From the NCBI GenBank assembly GCA_020073345.1, contig JAIQFI010000051.1, forward strand, positions 1 to 37,075: 37,075 nucleotides of DNA, given 5' to 3'. Source of the stretch: Terriglobia bacterium (GTDB lineage: Bacteria; Acidobacteriota; Terriglobia; Bryobacterales; Bryobacteraceae). The notes under the pieces are model-generated. The model was not told where the DNA came from. It was given only the letters and a program-made list of their open reading frames with translations, and did not search any database. Position 1 is the stretch's first letter, and each line of letters begins with the position of its first letter. The translations under genes and the position numbers were made by a program. This document shows positions 6,629-15,105 of this stretch, one piece after another.

Positions 6629-8011
6629 GGCCGGATTTTCAGGCGCCCGCGACCGCAGCCGCAAATGGTAGACCAGCGCTCCGGTCGCCAGCGTGATCCC
6701 CGTGGCCAGCGCGATGTAAGGCTTCAGCACGATGCCCTGGTAGGTCATCCACGCGCCCACCAGGATGAACAGCACCGGAAACAAGGGATAGGCGAAGCTC
6801 ACTACGCGCAGTTTCTGCCAGCCAGGCTTCCGCCGGAACAGGAACATCGAAATCACGCTCATCACGGTGAAGAAGTTCAGCGTGATGCCGATATACACCA
6901 CCAGTTGCGGAAACGGCGTCAGCGTCATCAGCATGGTGCAGACCCCTTGCGCCACAATCGCGGCCACCGGAGTATGGAATCGCGGATGCACCTTGCCGGC
7001 GATAGCCGGAAACGCTCCGTTGCCCGCCATGGCGTAGTACACGCGCGGGCCGATGGTCACCATCGCGTTCACCGTCGACATCAGCGAAAGCGCCATCAGC
7101 CCGCTGAAGATTCCGGCGATCTCCGGTCCGAACAGGCGCGAGGCCGCGAAAGCTCCGACGGCTTCTTTCCCCTTCATATCCTCGAGCGGAGCCGCGTAGA
7201 TAAAAACGAGATTCAGCAGAAGATACAGCGTTGTGACCAGCGCCGTGCCGATTCCCAGCGCCAATGGCAGCGTGCGCGCGGGCTGCCGCAGTTCCTCGGC
7301 CACGTAGGTGGCGGCGTTCCAGCCGCTATAGGCGACGTAAACCCACACCAGGCTGATGGCGAACTGGGCGATCAGCGGTGTGGCCACATCGCGTGTGGCG
7401 GTGGTCGCGAAGTGCGACGCGCTTCCGCTGCCCAGCGTGAAACCCAGCACGATGAACGCCAGCAGCACCAGGACCTTCGCGCCCGTCAAAACGTTCTGCA
7501 CGCGGGCCACGCGCTGCACTCCGAAGACGTTTAGAATCGTGAAGACGGCTACCAGCCCGCAGGCGACGGCTTGCGCGCCTCCCAGCCGGATGGCCCACTC
7601 GCCCGAGCCGGCGATCACCGGAGCGTTCTCCTGGCTCAGGGCGGGGAAGAAGTGTCCCAGATACTCGGAGAAGGCCAGCGCCGCCGCGGCGATGGGAGCG
7701 GAGAAGCCCGCGAAGAAGGAAGCCCAGCCGGTCATGAATCCCCAGGTGGGGCCGAAGGCCCTGGTCAGATACACATATTCGCCGCCGGAGCTGGGGAAGT
7801 TGACGCCGAGTTCGGAATAACAGATGGCGCCGAGGAAGGCCACCACGCCGCCTACGACCCAGATGCTGAGAACCAGATTCGGGGAACCGAGCTGGCCTGC
7901 CAGGAAACCGGTTCCGGTAAAGATCACCGTTCCGATCATGTTGGAGACGACCAGCGCTGTGGCGCTGATCAAGCCTAGCTGGCGGAGAAGTCCGGCTTTT
8001 CCGGCGGTCAC
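6614..8011 (-). CDS. APC-family amino acid permease
   Basis: A 465-aa integral membrane protein with about 12 hydrophobic segments spread over its whole length. The first segment carries the family signature GLISATALVVSNMIGTVIF, where the G-S/T-x-I-G-x-G-I-like stretch lines the substrate site. The second hydrophobic region, AICYSELGVNFPSSGGEYVY, matches the conserved E-L-G-x-x-x-P-x-S-G-G-x-Y motif of LAT/APC transporters. It probably carries amino acids by proton symport or exchange at the inner membrane; the substrate cannot be read from the sequence. The start is GTG 8011. It lies 34 bases after the SEC-C protein gene and may be the last gene of that long run. Confidence 0.92.
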   Translation of the reverse strand: MTAGKAGLLRQLGLISATALVVSNMIGTVIFTGTGFLAGQLGSPNLVLSIWVVGGVVAFLGAICYSELGVNFPSSGGEYVYLTRAFGPTWGFMTGWASFFAGFSAPIAAAALAFSEYLGHFFPALSQENAPVIAGSGEWAIRLGGAQAVACGLVAVFTILNVFGVQRVARVQNVLTGAKVLVLLAFIVLGFTLGSGSASHFATTATRDVATPLIAQFAISLVWVYVAYSGWNAATYVAEELRQPARTLPLALGIGTALVTTLYLLLNLVFIYAAPLEDMKGKEAVGAFAASRLFGPEIAGIFSGLMALSLMSTVNAMVTIGPRVYYAMAGNGAFPAIAGKVHPRFHTPVAAIVAQGVCTMLMTLTPFPQLVVYIGITLNFFTVMSVISMFLFRRKPGWQKLRVVSFAYPLFPVLFILVGAWMTYQGIVLKPYIALATGITLATGALVYHLRLRSRAPENPAVETY

Positions 8012-8045
8012 TATCTATAGTTTACGAGTTATAAGCGGTTCAGGG

Positions 8046-9539
8046 TTACGCGCCGTGGCACTTTTTGTATTTCTTGCCGCTGCCACAGGGACAGGGATCG
8101 TTGCGGCCGACTTTCCCCGCGCCTACGGGCGGAGGCTCCGGATCCTCTTCCAATGCGTCGGGATCTTCCGCTGCGAACACGGGATCCAGTCCTGCGAGGC
8201 GCAAACGCTCGTCCAGTGCGAACATCACCAGCTCCGCCTCGCTGGATGACAGATGCGCGATCGTGTCGATCTTCCGCAGCATGCCGCGGATCCGGCCGCG
8301 CGTAGTCTCGCCGGGCATCGCCAGTGCGTAAGCGAACAGTGCGTCCTCGCGCAGGTCTTCGAAATCGCCCTCGCGATCGAAGTAGCTTGCGATCCGGTCG
8401 GCATAACGGGTGAGCTGGAAATATCCCGCGCCGCGCAGCGCTTGCCGGACGATTTCTTTCTTCGGGTCGCCCAGATGCTGCGGAAAGAAACGGGCGTAAG
8501 GCTTCCACAGCGAGCGCCACATGGATTCGAGCGCTTTCGCGCGAGCCACAACGCCGTTTTCCTCGTACAAAGCCTCGATCGCCTTATTGGCGTCGTCCCG
8601 GTCCGCGACCGCATACAGCCCAACGGCGGCACCGCCGCGCTCCGCGACATCCCGCGAGGTATCGTTGAGGACCGTCAGCATCGCGTCGCGAATCCCCGCG
8701 TCTTCCGTCGCATCCGCCAGGGATTCCCAGGCGCGCCCGCGAACTTTCGGGTCCGGATCGGACTGTGCCAGTCGGAATAGAGCTACCCGGGTCTTGGGAT
8801 CGAGCTCCTGATTGAAAAAGCTGTGGGCCGCCGCGGCACGAATCTCCGCATCCGGAGACTCGATTAACTGCATCCGTTCGGACCCGCTGAGAACTTCAAA
8901 GGCCGGCAGCTCGCGTTTCGGATACTCCGCCATGATGTCGAACGGAATCGGCTCGTAGATTGGTTCGGGCTGATCCAGTTCCTCGAGCGCGTGCTGGAGA
9001 TCGCGGCGTAACTCGACATCCTCCTCGGGAATTTCGACCAGCATGGTTTCGAGCGCGGGTCTTGCGGCCGGATCGTGATACAGCTCCAGGCACAGCGCGC
9101 CATCGCGGGCGTCGAATTGGAGCCTGTCCAGCAGCAGCGCCAGAACGCGCGGATCGTGAACGCGCAGCCCGGCCAGCAGAAACGCGATATCGGAGCCCTC
9201 CTCCTCGCCCAGCTCTTCGTAGAGTTTGAGGAGCGGTTCGACCGCGCGCTCGCCGAATGGCAGAAGCGTTTGCACCAGCTCGTCGTTCACATCTTCGTGG
9301 GTGCGTCGTACGACGTCGATCAGGAAATCGAGCGATTCAGGCGTGCCCCAATGGTGAAACAGATCCACCAGCAGCGGATCAAGATCGATGCGGTCTTTTT
9401 CATGAGAAACGCGTGCGAACGCGAGAACGTCCAGCACCGCTTCCGGACCGCCATCAAGGATGGATTGAATCAGGAGCTTGTCGACACCTAGCCGCCCTTG
9501 TGCGGCTTCGCGCAATAACTCCCCGGCACTGGCGGTCAC
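8046..9539 (-). CDS. HEAT-like repeat protein with C-terminal SEC-C zinc motif (DUF1186-like)
   Basis: A 497-aa cytoplasmic protein. Most of it is helical and acidic, with HEAT-like pairs such as residues 95-160 and [17 protein letters not shown]. The region resembles the DUF1186 type of proteins (from memory). The last 20 residues contain [18 protein letters not shown], a complete SEC-C motif (C-x-C-x8-C-H) like the zinc tail of SecA, where it helps contact partner proteins. The function of such proteins is not established. The start is GTG 9539, only 9 bases after the rplI stop, which suggests it is translated from the ribosomal-protein transcript. Confidence 0.82.
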   Translation of the reverse strand: MTASAGELLREAAQGRLGVDKLLIQSILDGGPEAVLDVLAFARVSHEKDRIDLDPLLVDLFHHWGTPESLDFLIDVVRRTHEDVNDELVQTLLPFGERAVEPLLKLYEELGEEEGSDIAFLLAGLRVHDPRVLALLLDRLQFDARDGALCLELYHDPAARPALETMLVEIPEEDVELRRDLQHALEELDQPEPIYEPIPFDIMAEYPKRELPAFEVLSGSERMQLIESPDAEIRAAAAHSFFNQELDPKTRVALFRLAQSDPDPKVRGRAWESLADATEDAGIRDAMLTVLNDTSRDVAERGGAAVGLYAVADRDDANKAIEALYEENGVVARAKALESMWRSLWKPYARFFPQHLGDPKKEIVRQALRGAGYFQLTRYADRIASYFDREGDFEDLREDALFAYALAMPGETTRGRIRGMLRKIDTIAHLSSSEAELVMFALDERLRLAGLDPVFAAEDPDALEEDPEPPPVGAGKVGRNDPCPCGSGKKYKKCHGA

Positions 9540-9548
9540 CGTGTGCTG

Positions 9549-9995
9549 CTACTCTTCTTTCACCACGTGCACCGGGATGTCGATGGACACATCCTTATGC
9601 AAGCGCACGGTCACTTTGAAATCGCCCAGCGTCTTGATGGGATCTTCCAGATGGACCTTCTTGCGGTCGATGGTATAACCCAGTTTTTCGAGCCCCACCG
9701 CCACGTCGTTCGCCGTCACCGATCCGAACAGCTGATCGTTCTCGCCGGCCTTCTGGAAGATGGTCACCGATACCGCGGCCATCATCTTGCCCAGATCCTG
9801 CGCCTCGGTGATCTGCTTGGCCTCGCGGCGGAGGTGCGCCTGGCGCTCCTGCTCCACGATTTTCTTGTTGGATTCGTTAGCCGCCACAGCCAGCTTTCGC
9901 GGCAGCAGGAAATTGCGCGCATAGCCCGCGGCGACCTTCACTACTTGGCCGCGCTGGCCCAGCTTGTCGATATCTTCTCTGAGGATGATTTCCAT
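9549..9995 (-). CDS. rplI: 50S ribosomal protein L9
   Basis: A 148-aa protein, the normal length for L9, which binds 23S rRNA at the base of the L1 stalk and spans out over the small subunit. The N-terminal RNA-binding domain carries GQRGQVVKVAAGYARNFLLP, the family signature. A long connecting helix (about 40-75) and the C-terminal domain follow. It is the third of the clustered rpsF-rpsR-rplI genes and starts 22 bases after rpsR. Confidence 0.98.
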   Translation of the reverse strand: MEIILREDIDKLGQRGQVVKVAAGYARNFLLPRKLAVAANESNKKIVEQERQAHLRREAKQITEAQDLGKMMAAVSVTIFQKAGENDQLFGSVTANDVAVGLEKLGYTIDRKKVHLEDPIKTLGDFKVTVRLHKDVSIDIPVHVVKEE

Positions 9996-10017
9996 GATGT
10001 TACCTATGTGGCGTTAC

Positions 10018-10317
10018 CTAAATGCTGGTCGCAAACGGCACCAGCGCGATGTTGCGAGCCTGCTTGATGGCTTCCGCCAGCCGCCGTTGATGCGGCGCGC
10101 ACACGCCTGAAATCCGCCGCGGCGTAATCTTGCCGCGCTCGCTGATGAAGGAGCCGAGCAGCCGGACGTCCTTATAGTTGATGTCGTCGATCTTATCCAC
10201 GCAGAACCGGCACAGCTTCTTGCGCCGGAAATACTGCTTCTTTCCACCCAGGGCCTTGTCGCCGCCGGTGGGTCTCGATGAACCGCTGATGGGTCTTCCG
10301 CCTCGTTGTTCCGCCAT
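10018..10317 (-). CDS. rpsR: 30S ribosomal protein S18
   Basis: A 99-aa S18, which pairs with S6 on the platform of the small subunit. The core shows [11 protein letters not shown], then DYKD-like [18 protein letters not shown] and [20 protein letters not shown]. It keeps C36-x2-C39 and C73-x2-H76, the zinc-binding form of S18. The first 25 residues are a Gly/Arg-rich extension compared with the usual 75-80 residues. It lies 9 bases after rpsF, with no ssb between them. Confidence 0.98.
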   Translation of the reverse strand: MAEQRGGRPISGSSRPTGGDKALGGKKQYFRRKKLCRFCVDKIDDINYKDVRLLGSFISERGKITPRRISGVCAPHQRRLAEAIKQARNIALVPFATSI

Positions 10318-10326
10318 ATTGTCCTC

Positions 10327-10821
10327 TTACGATTCCTTGGTTTCCGCGACGGCGGCGACCGCGCCCGCTTCTGGGACGCCTGGCGCCGCTGCAGCCGGTG
10401 CAGCAGGCATCGCTGGCGCAGTGGGTAAAGATGGCCCGGGGGCTGGCTGCATCGGTGACGCCATGGGCGGCGGTGGAGGCCTGCGGGCGGCGCGCTTGTC
10501 GCGCTGCTTCTTCCGCTTCTCTATCTTTTTGGTCTTCTCGTCGATGCGGACCGTGATGAACTTGATCACCATGTCCGTCACGCGCATGCGCCGCTCGATT
10601 TCTTTCACCAGCTCGGGTGACGAGCTGAACTGGAGCAGCACGTACACGCCCTCGTTATACTTCTGCACGCGATAGGCCAGCTTGCGGGTGCCCCACTTGT
10701 CGGCTTTCTCGACCGTGCCTTTTCCGTTGGTGATCAGCTCCTTGAGCTGGCCGATATACGCGTCCACTTCTTCTTCCGGCGCGTCCGGCTTGACGATGAA
10801 CAACTCCTCGTAAACTCTCAT
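10327..10821 (-). CDS. rpsF: 30S ribosomal protein S6 with Pro/Ala-rich tail
   Basis: A 164-aa S6, partner of S18 in the central domain of 16S rRNA. Residues 1-95 are the usual fold ([58 protein letters not shown]). A basic stretch, [17 protein letters not shown], and about 50 residues rich in Pro and Ala follow, making it much longer than the typical 95-135. The ATG overlaps the stop of pth (ATGA), so the two are probably translationally coupled. Confidence 0.98.
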   Translation of the reverse strand: MRVYEELFIVKPDAPEEEVDAYIGQLKELITNGKGTVEKADKWGTRKLAYRVQKYNEGVYVLLQFSSSPELVKEIERRMRVTDMVIKFITVRIDEKTKKIEKRKKQRDKRAARRPPPPPMASPMQPAPGPSLPTAPAMPAAPAAAAPGVPEAGAVAAVAETKES

Positions 10822-11411
10822 TCTTCCTCTGGTTTTAAGCCTTGAGCGCGACGATTATATTTCGTCATGGCCTGTGCGGCGCCCTCAGCGATTATGAATT
10901 CGACGGCCTCCGCTGCGCGGCCCACCGTCTCCTCCACGTCTTGTTTTTGTGCTCGCTTAAACGGCGCGAGCACGAACTTCTCTCCGTCCACTGCATTTCC
11001 CGGGTGGATTCCCAGGCGAACCCGGACAAACTCGTTCGTTTCCAAACTGCCGATCAGACTCTTCACTCCCTTGTGTCCCGCCGCAGATCCTTTCATCCGG
11101 ATCCGCAGCGACCCCCACGGAAGATCGAGCTCGTCATACACCACAATCAAGCGGTCGGGTTTCAATTCGTACCGCTCGAGCAGCCCTCGTACCGCCGGAC
11201 CGCTCAGATTCATATACGTCTGCGGCTTAGCCAGCGCCAAGCCCCTTCCACCAACTGCGCCCAACCCCACTAATGAGGTATTCTCTTTCCGGCTAACTCG
11301 AATCGCGTGCGACTCTGCCAGCCGGTCGATCACCATGAAGCCCAGGTTATGCGGCGTGTTTTCGTATTCCTCGCCGGGATTGCCAAGGCCGACAATGAGA
11401 AACTCGACCAT
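10818..11411 (-). CDS. pth: Peptidyl-tRNA hydrolase
   Basis: A 197-aa enzyme that frees tRNA from peptidyl-tRNAs dropped by stalled ribosomes. The family signature [20 protein letters not shown] includes the catalytic H21 and N11. [10 protein letters not shown] contains the conserved Asp that orients the His, and [13 protein letters not shown] binds the tRNA end. Length is normal. It lies between rplY and rpsF in the same direction, and rplY-pth adjacency is widespread. Confidence 0.98.
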   Translation of the reverse strand: MVEFLIVGLGNPGEEYENTPHNLGFMVIDRLAESHAIRVSRKENTSLVGLGAVGGRGLALAKPQTYMNLSGPAVRGLLERYELKPDRLIVVYDELDLPWGSLRIRMKGSAAGHKGVKSLIGSLETNEFVRVRLGIHPGNAVDGEKFVLAPFKRAQKQDVEETVGRAAEAVEFIIAEGAAQAMTKYNRRAQGLKPEEE

Positions 11412-11444
11412 ACTGGCCCCTGGACCCTGGCGTCCGGCCGCTGC

Positions 11445-12137
11445 CTATTTCTTCTTCTTCTCTTCGGCCGGGGCTTCGCCCTCCTCTTCCTTCTTGCCCT
11501 TCTTGATGACTTCCGGTTCTGCCACAGCCGCCGGTGCTGCTTCCGCTCCCGCAACCGGCGCGACCACCTCTTCCGCCTTCATGGCGACCACGTGCGAAAT
11601 CACTGCTTCGGGCTGGCTCACCAGCCGGACCGAGCCGGGTAGCGGCACATCGCTGGCGCGCACGGCCTGGCCCATTGTCAGATGAGCCACATTCACGGTC
11701 AGTTCATCGGGGATCTCGTTCGGCAGGCACTCGACTTCGATTTCGCGGGTAATCACTTCGTGCAATCCGCCCTGGAGCTTGACGCCTTCCGGTTCGCCCA
11801 ACGTATGCACGGGAACTTTCACGATCAGCCGCTGCGTCAGGTCGATGCGCTTCATGTCGATATGCAGCAGCGTGTCCTTGACCGGATCCCGCTGCCAGTC
11901 GACGATCATGACCGGCGTATTTTCGCCGTCCTTCACCGCCAGGTGAAAGATGGTGTTGTGACCGGTCTTGCTGTGCAGGATCCGGACCATTTCCTTGGGA
12001 TTAACAGCTACGGTCAGCGTCTCCTTGCCGGTTCCGTAAACGACCGCCGGCGCTGACCCGCGCGCGCGCAGCCGGCGCGCTTCGTTTTTCCCGCGTAAAC
12101 TCCGCGGCTCGGCCGCGATCGTAATATCGTTTGCCAT
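11445..12137 (-). CDS. rplY: 50S ribosomal protein L25/CTC (TL5 type)
   Basis: A 230-aa two-domain L25 of the CTC/TL5 kind that binds 5S rRNA. Residues 1-95 are the L25 domain (AEPRSLRGKNEARRLRARG; SAPAVVYG), about 96-190 the TL5 C-terminal beta domain (ECLPNEIPDELTVNVAHLTM). A final 40-residue tail is rich in Ala, Glu and Lys. ATG 12137 is supported by GAGAAGAG directly upstream, rather than a longer upstream reading frame that would overlap prs. The prs-rplY-pth order is common in bacteria. Confidence 0.96.
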   Translation of the reverse strand: MANDITIAAEPRSLRGKNEARRLRARGSAPAVVYGTGKETLTVAVNPKEMVRILHSKTGHNTIFHLAVKDGENTPVMIVDWQRDPVKDTLLHIDMKRIDLTQRLIVKVPVHTLGEPEGVKLQGGLHEVITREIEVECLPNEIPDELTVNVAHLTMGQAVRASDVPLPGSVRLVSQPEAVISHVVAMKAEEVVAPVAGAEAAPAAVAEPEVIKKGKKEEEGEAPAEEKKKK

Positions 12138-12166
12138 ACTCTTCTCTCGTCTCTCTAAACAAATCT

Positions 12167-13111
12167 CTACACGAATAATGTGCTGACCGATCCATCCTCG
12201 TGGATCGATTGGATCGCCTTGGCCAGCAGCGGCGCGACCGAAAGCTGCTTGATGCGGTCGCAATTGTCCGCCTGCCCGCACAACGGAATGGAATTGGTCA
12301 CCACTACTTCCGTAATCTCCGAACTCTCAATTCTCTCTACCGCCGGCCCCGAAAGCACCGCGTGCGTCGCGCACGCCCGGACACTGCGGGCGCCCTGCTC
12401 GAGCAACGCTTCGGTCGCTTTCACCAGCGTCCCGGCCGTGTCGATCAAATCGTCCACGATCAGGCAATGCTGTCCGCTCACATCACCGATGATGTGCATC
12501 ACCTCGGCTACATTCACATCCGTCCGCCGCTTATCGATGATCGCCAGGGGCGAATCCATGCGCTTGGCGAAGGCCCGGGCGCGTTCCACGCCGCCCGCAT
12601 CCGGCGAAACCACCGTCAATCCCTCGCCACCCAGCTCGCTGAAGTAATCCACCATCACCGGAGCCGCAAACAGGTGATCCACCGGGACATCGAAGAACCC
12701 TTGTATCTGAGCCGCGTGTAGGTCGAGCGCGAGAACACGATCGGCCCCGGCCCGCTCAATCAGGCTCGCCACCAGACGGGCCGAAATCGGCATGCGCGGC
12801 CGGTCCTTGCGATCCTGCCGGGCATACCCATAGTAGGGTAGCACTGCCGTGATGCGTTCCGCCGAGGCGCGCTTCAAGGCGTCCATCATCAGCAGCAGTT
12901 CCATCAGGTTCGTATCCACCGGTCTACAAGTGGGTTGCACCACGAAGACGTCCGCGCCCCGCACGTTTTCCTGGATCTGTAGATGCACTTCGCCGTCGGA
13001 GAACTGCTTTACGTTCGCGACCGCCAGTGGGCAACCGAGTTCGTAGCAGATCTCTTTCGCCAGAACGGGATTGGCGTTGCCCGTGAAGACCTTGAAGTGG
13101 TTAAACCTCAT
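12167..13111 (-). CDS. prs: Ribose-phosphate pyrophosphokinase (PRPP synthase)
   Basis: A 314-aa class I PRPP synthase that makes PRPP from ribose-5-phosphate and ATP, feeding purine, pyrimidine, His, Trp and NAD synthesis, including the neighbouring apt reaction. Visible sites are [14 protein letters not shown] (ATP loop, about 93-106), [11 protein letters not shown] (130-140, cation and ribose-phosphate binding), and the PRPP loop [12 protein letters not shown] (218-229). ATG 13111 is chosen over an ATG at 13138. It overlaps the ispE stop as ATGA and gives the usual N-terminus, [18 protein letters not shown]. Confidence 0.97.
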   Translation of the reverse strand: MRFNHFKVFTGNANPVLAKEICYELGCPLAVANVKQFSDGEVHLQIQENVRGADVFVVQPTCRPVDTNLMELLLMMDALKRASAERITAVLPYYGYARQDRKDRPRMPISARLVASLIERAGADRVLALDLHAAQIQGFFDVPVDHLFAAPVMVDYFSELGGEGLTVVSPDAGGVERARAFAKRMDSPLAIIDKRRTDVNVAEVMHIIGDVSGQHCLIVDDLIDTAGTLVKATEALLEQGARSVRACATHAVLSGPAVERIESSEITEVVVTNSIPLCGQADNCDRIKQLSVAPLLAKAIQSIHEDGSVSTLFV

Positions 13112-14103
13112 TTTTCGTACCGGCTGTGCAGCGGCCATAAGCTTTGGTCAGTCCGAATATGTTGGCGTAACTGCCTCCGCCAGAGCCGTTGATAGCTCCC
13201 GCGGTTGACCAACGCCGCCGGCATGACCAGGTACCTCCCGAACACCCGATTCCCCTTCAAAACCGCTTCCGCCCCATCCCGCTCCGCGCGCGAACCAAAG
13301 ATCGCGAAGATCGCCGAGCCGCTCCCGGTCATCCTCACGCCGGGCCGCGCCCCACTCATGCCTAACTGCGACAACTTTCGCGCAATCGTCTGGAGCTGGG
13401 GAAACTGGCGGAAAACGACCGCCTCGAAATCGTTCGCGCTGAACGGACTTGCCGCCCCCGCCGAGTGCTCACTCGCCAGCACTCGAACAAAGGCTCGGAA
13501 ACCATTAATTCTACTAGACGAATCGTTTGCAGTCAAACCCCGTCTGAGGGCTTGGTAAGCCGGACCTGTAGCCACATGCAATCCGGGAGAAATGACCAGC
13601 AGCGGCTCGGGTTTTAGGTCCGCTAATTCATAGACTTCGGTACCCCGGCCGATTCCCACCGCCGCGCCTCCGGTCAGGAAGAAGGGAACATCACTGCCGA
13701 GCTCCGCCGCGATTCGCTCCGCATCCAGCGGGCTTTTATAAGAGTGTCCCGCAAGCACCGGGAGTGCGAGAAGCACCGCGGCCGCGTTCGACGATCCTCC
13801 TCCCAACCCGCCACCCATGGGGATTTTCTTGCGGAGCCGGAAATGCACTCGCGCATGAATCTTGAGTTCATCCAGCACGGCTTGTGCGGCTTTCAGCACC
13901 AGGTTGCCGGGAATCGCCAGCGGGTCGTCGATCGAAATGTCCGTGCGCCGCGCCCGTTCGTATTCGATATCGATCGTATCGGCCAACGAAATGGTCTGAA
14001 AGACCGTACGCAACTCGTGGAAGCCGTCGGTGCGTTTGTGCAGCACGCGCAGATCGAGATTGATCTTCGCCAGGGATTTGATGGTCGCCCGCCGGCTCGG
14101 CAT
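13108..14103 (-). CDS. ispE: 4-diphosphocytidyl-2-C-methyl-D-erythritol kinase
   Basis: A 331-aa GHMP kinase that phosphorylates CDP-methylerythritol in the non-mevalonate isoprenoid pathway. It has [20 protein letters not shown] at the start, the ATP-binding [15 protein letters not shown] at about 95-109, and [12 protein letters not shown]. The catalytic domains end near [12 protein letters not shown]. The last 35 or so residues, rich in Arg and Gln, are an extension beyond the usual IspE end and carry the reading frame up to the prs start (ATGA overlap). The ATG directly follows the apt stop. Confidence 0.96.
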   Translation of the reverse strand: MPSRRATIKSLAKINLDLRVLHKRTDGFHELRTVFQTISLADTIDIEYERARRTDISIDDPLAIPGNLVLKAAQAVLDELKIHARVHFRLRKKIPMGGGLGGGSSNAAAVLLALPVLAGHSYKSPLDAERIAAELGSDVPFFLTGGAAVGIGRGTEVYELADLKPEPLLVISPGLHVATGPAYQALRRGLTANDSSSRINGFRAFVRVLASEHSAGAASPFSANDFEAVVFRQFPQLQTIARKLSQLGMSGARPGVRMTGSGSAIFAIFGSRAERDGAEAVLKGNRVFGRYLVMPAALVNRGSYQRLWRRQLRQHIRTDQSLWPLHSRYEK

Positions 14104-14619
14104 TTAGTAATGCAGGAGGGTTTGCACGTCGTAGCCGGGCAGCTTATCACGGCCCTTCAGCCCGTCCAGCTCGATGACGAAACTTAATCCGGCCACTTTA
14201 CCGCCGAGTTTCTCCACCAGCTTGGCGGCGGCCGCGGCCGTTCCGCCGGTCGCCAGCACATCGTCCACGATCAGAACATTGTGCCCGGACTCGATACCGT
14301 CGCGATGAACTTCCACGGCGTCAGTGCCGTATTCGAGCGCATACTCGACGCGCTCTGTGGGCGCCGGCAGCTTCTTGGGCTTGCGCATCGGCACGAACCC
14401 GGCGCTGAGCGCGTACGCCACTGCGGGCGCGAAGATGAATCCTCGCGCCTCAATTCCTACAACCCGGTCGATACCGTGGCCCGCGAAATGCGCGCGCAGG
14501 GCGTCGATCACCGCCCGGAAGCCGCTGGGATGTTTGAGTAGCGTGGTGATGTCGTAGAACAGGATGCCGGGCTTGGGATAGTCGGGAATCTCGCGGATTA
14601 GACTCTTCAGTTGATTCAT
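14104..14619 (-). CDS. apt: Adenine phosphoribosyltransferase
   Basis: A 171-aa purine-salvage enzyme that makes AMP from adenine and PRPP. It shows [18 protein letters not shown] at the N-terminus, [17 protein letters not shown], and the PRPP-binding loop [13 protein letters not shown] at about 115-127. ATG 14619 gives the standard length and N-terminus. A TTG at 14658, overlapping the acylphosphatase stop, would add 13 residues that do not resemble the family. The enzyme uses the product of prs, encoded two genes downstream. Confidence 0.97.
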   Translation of the reverse strand: MNQLKSLIREIPDYPKPGILFYDITTLLKHPSGFRAVIDALRAHFAGHGIDRVVGIEARGFIFAPAVAYALSAGFVPMRKPKKLPAPTERVEYALEYGTDAVEVHRDGIESGHNVLIVDDVLATGGTAAAAAKLVEKLGGKVAGLSFVIELDGLKGRDKLPGYDVQTLLHY

Positions 14620-14644
14620 TCCGGGGGCTGGTTTGGCGGATGGA

Positions 14645-14917
14645 TTAGCGGATGTCAAACCCTATAATTCTAGCATCGACGCTCGAATCTTCTACTTCAA
14701 CGCCACGCACTTCCCCGGCTGGCGGACCCTTCCGGAGTCGTGCTTCAAAATCCTCCAGCAGGCGCGCCGGACCCGCTGCGTACGCTTCCACCCGCCCATC
14801 CGACAAATTGCGAACCCAGCCTTTCAGCCCCAGTTCCCGTGCGACGCGAATAGCGAAATAGCGGTAGCCTACGCCTTGCACCTGCCCGGATATCCAGAAC
14901 CTACGCGCTCGCATCAT
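14645..14917 (-). CDS. acyP: Acylphosphatase
   Basis: A 90-aa acylphosphatase that hydrolyses acyl-phosphates such as acetyl- or carbamoyl-phosphate. The family signature [20 protein letters not shown] includes the catalytic R19, followed by [12 protein letters not shown] with the catalytic N37. Two Met codons open the frame (14917 and 14914). It appears to be the first gene of the long minus-strand run through apt, ispE, prs and the ribosomal protein genes. A 13-bp perfect hairpin lies just upstream. Confidence 0.96.
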   Translation of the reverse strand: MMRARRFWISGQVQGVGYRYFAIRVARELGLKGWVRNLSDGRVEAYAAGPARLLEDFEARLRKGPPAGEVRGVEVEDSSVDARIIGFDIR

Positions 14918-14927
14918 TAACTTGGCC

Positions 14928-14940
14928 GGTGATTTTCACC
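14928..14940. promoter_or_regulatory. Perfect 5-bp inverted repeat before acyP
   Basis: GGTGATTTTCACC has 5-bp arms around a 3-base loop, 10 bases upstream of the acyP start. The minus-strand copy places GGTGA, the only purine-rich run near the start, inside the hairpin. This could hide the ribosome binding site or be a dimeric operator in the divergent acyP/permease spacer. The role is inference only. Confidence 0.3.
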
Positions 14941-15105
14941 ATTTTACTTGCCTCGGGTGTCCTCTGTTCACTGTCCGTTCCTGGAACAGCCCGTCGCGGA
15001 AATGGGCTTGCGATAGCGCGTGACTGTTTGTTTATCATCAGGTTAGACACGGCATCGCGTGTGCTTGATCCGCAGATCAGATTATGACTGGAAAGGAGAG
15101 GCGCA

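Noticed and set aside
6581-7534. Long plus-strand frame opposite the amino-acid permease
   Set aside because: It is rich in His, Arg and Gln with no domain pattern, as expected from the reverse of a real transporter gene in GC-rich DNA.
13144-13212. A 7-bp inverted repeat spanning 69 bases between ispE and prs, where some bacteria have a tRNA-Gln
   Set aside because: The enclosed sequence has no T-loop (GTTCGAxxC-like), no anticodon arm and lies in the open IspE frame; it is not a tRNA.
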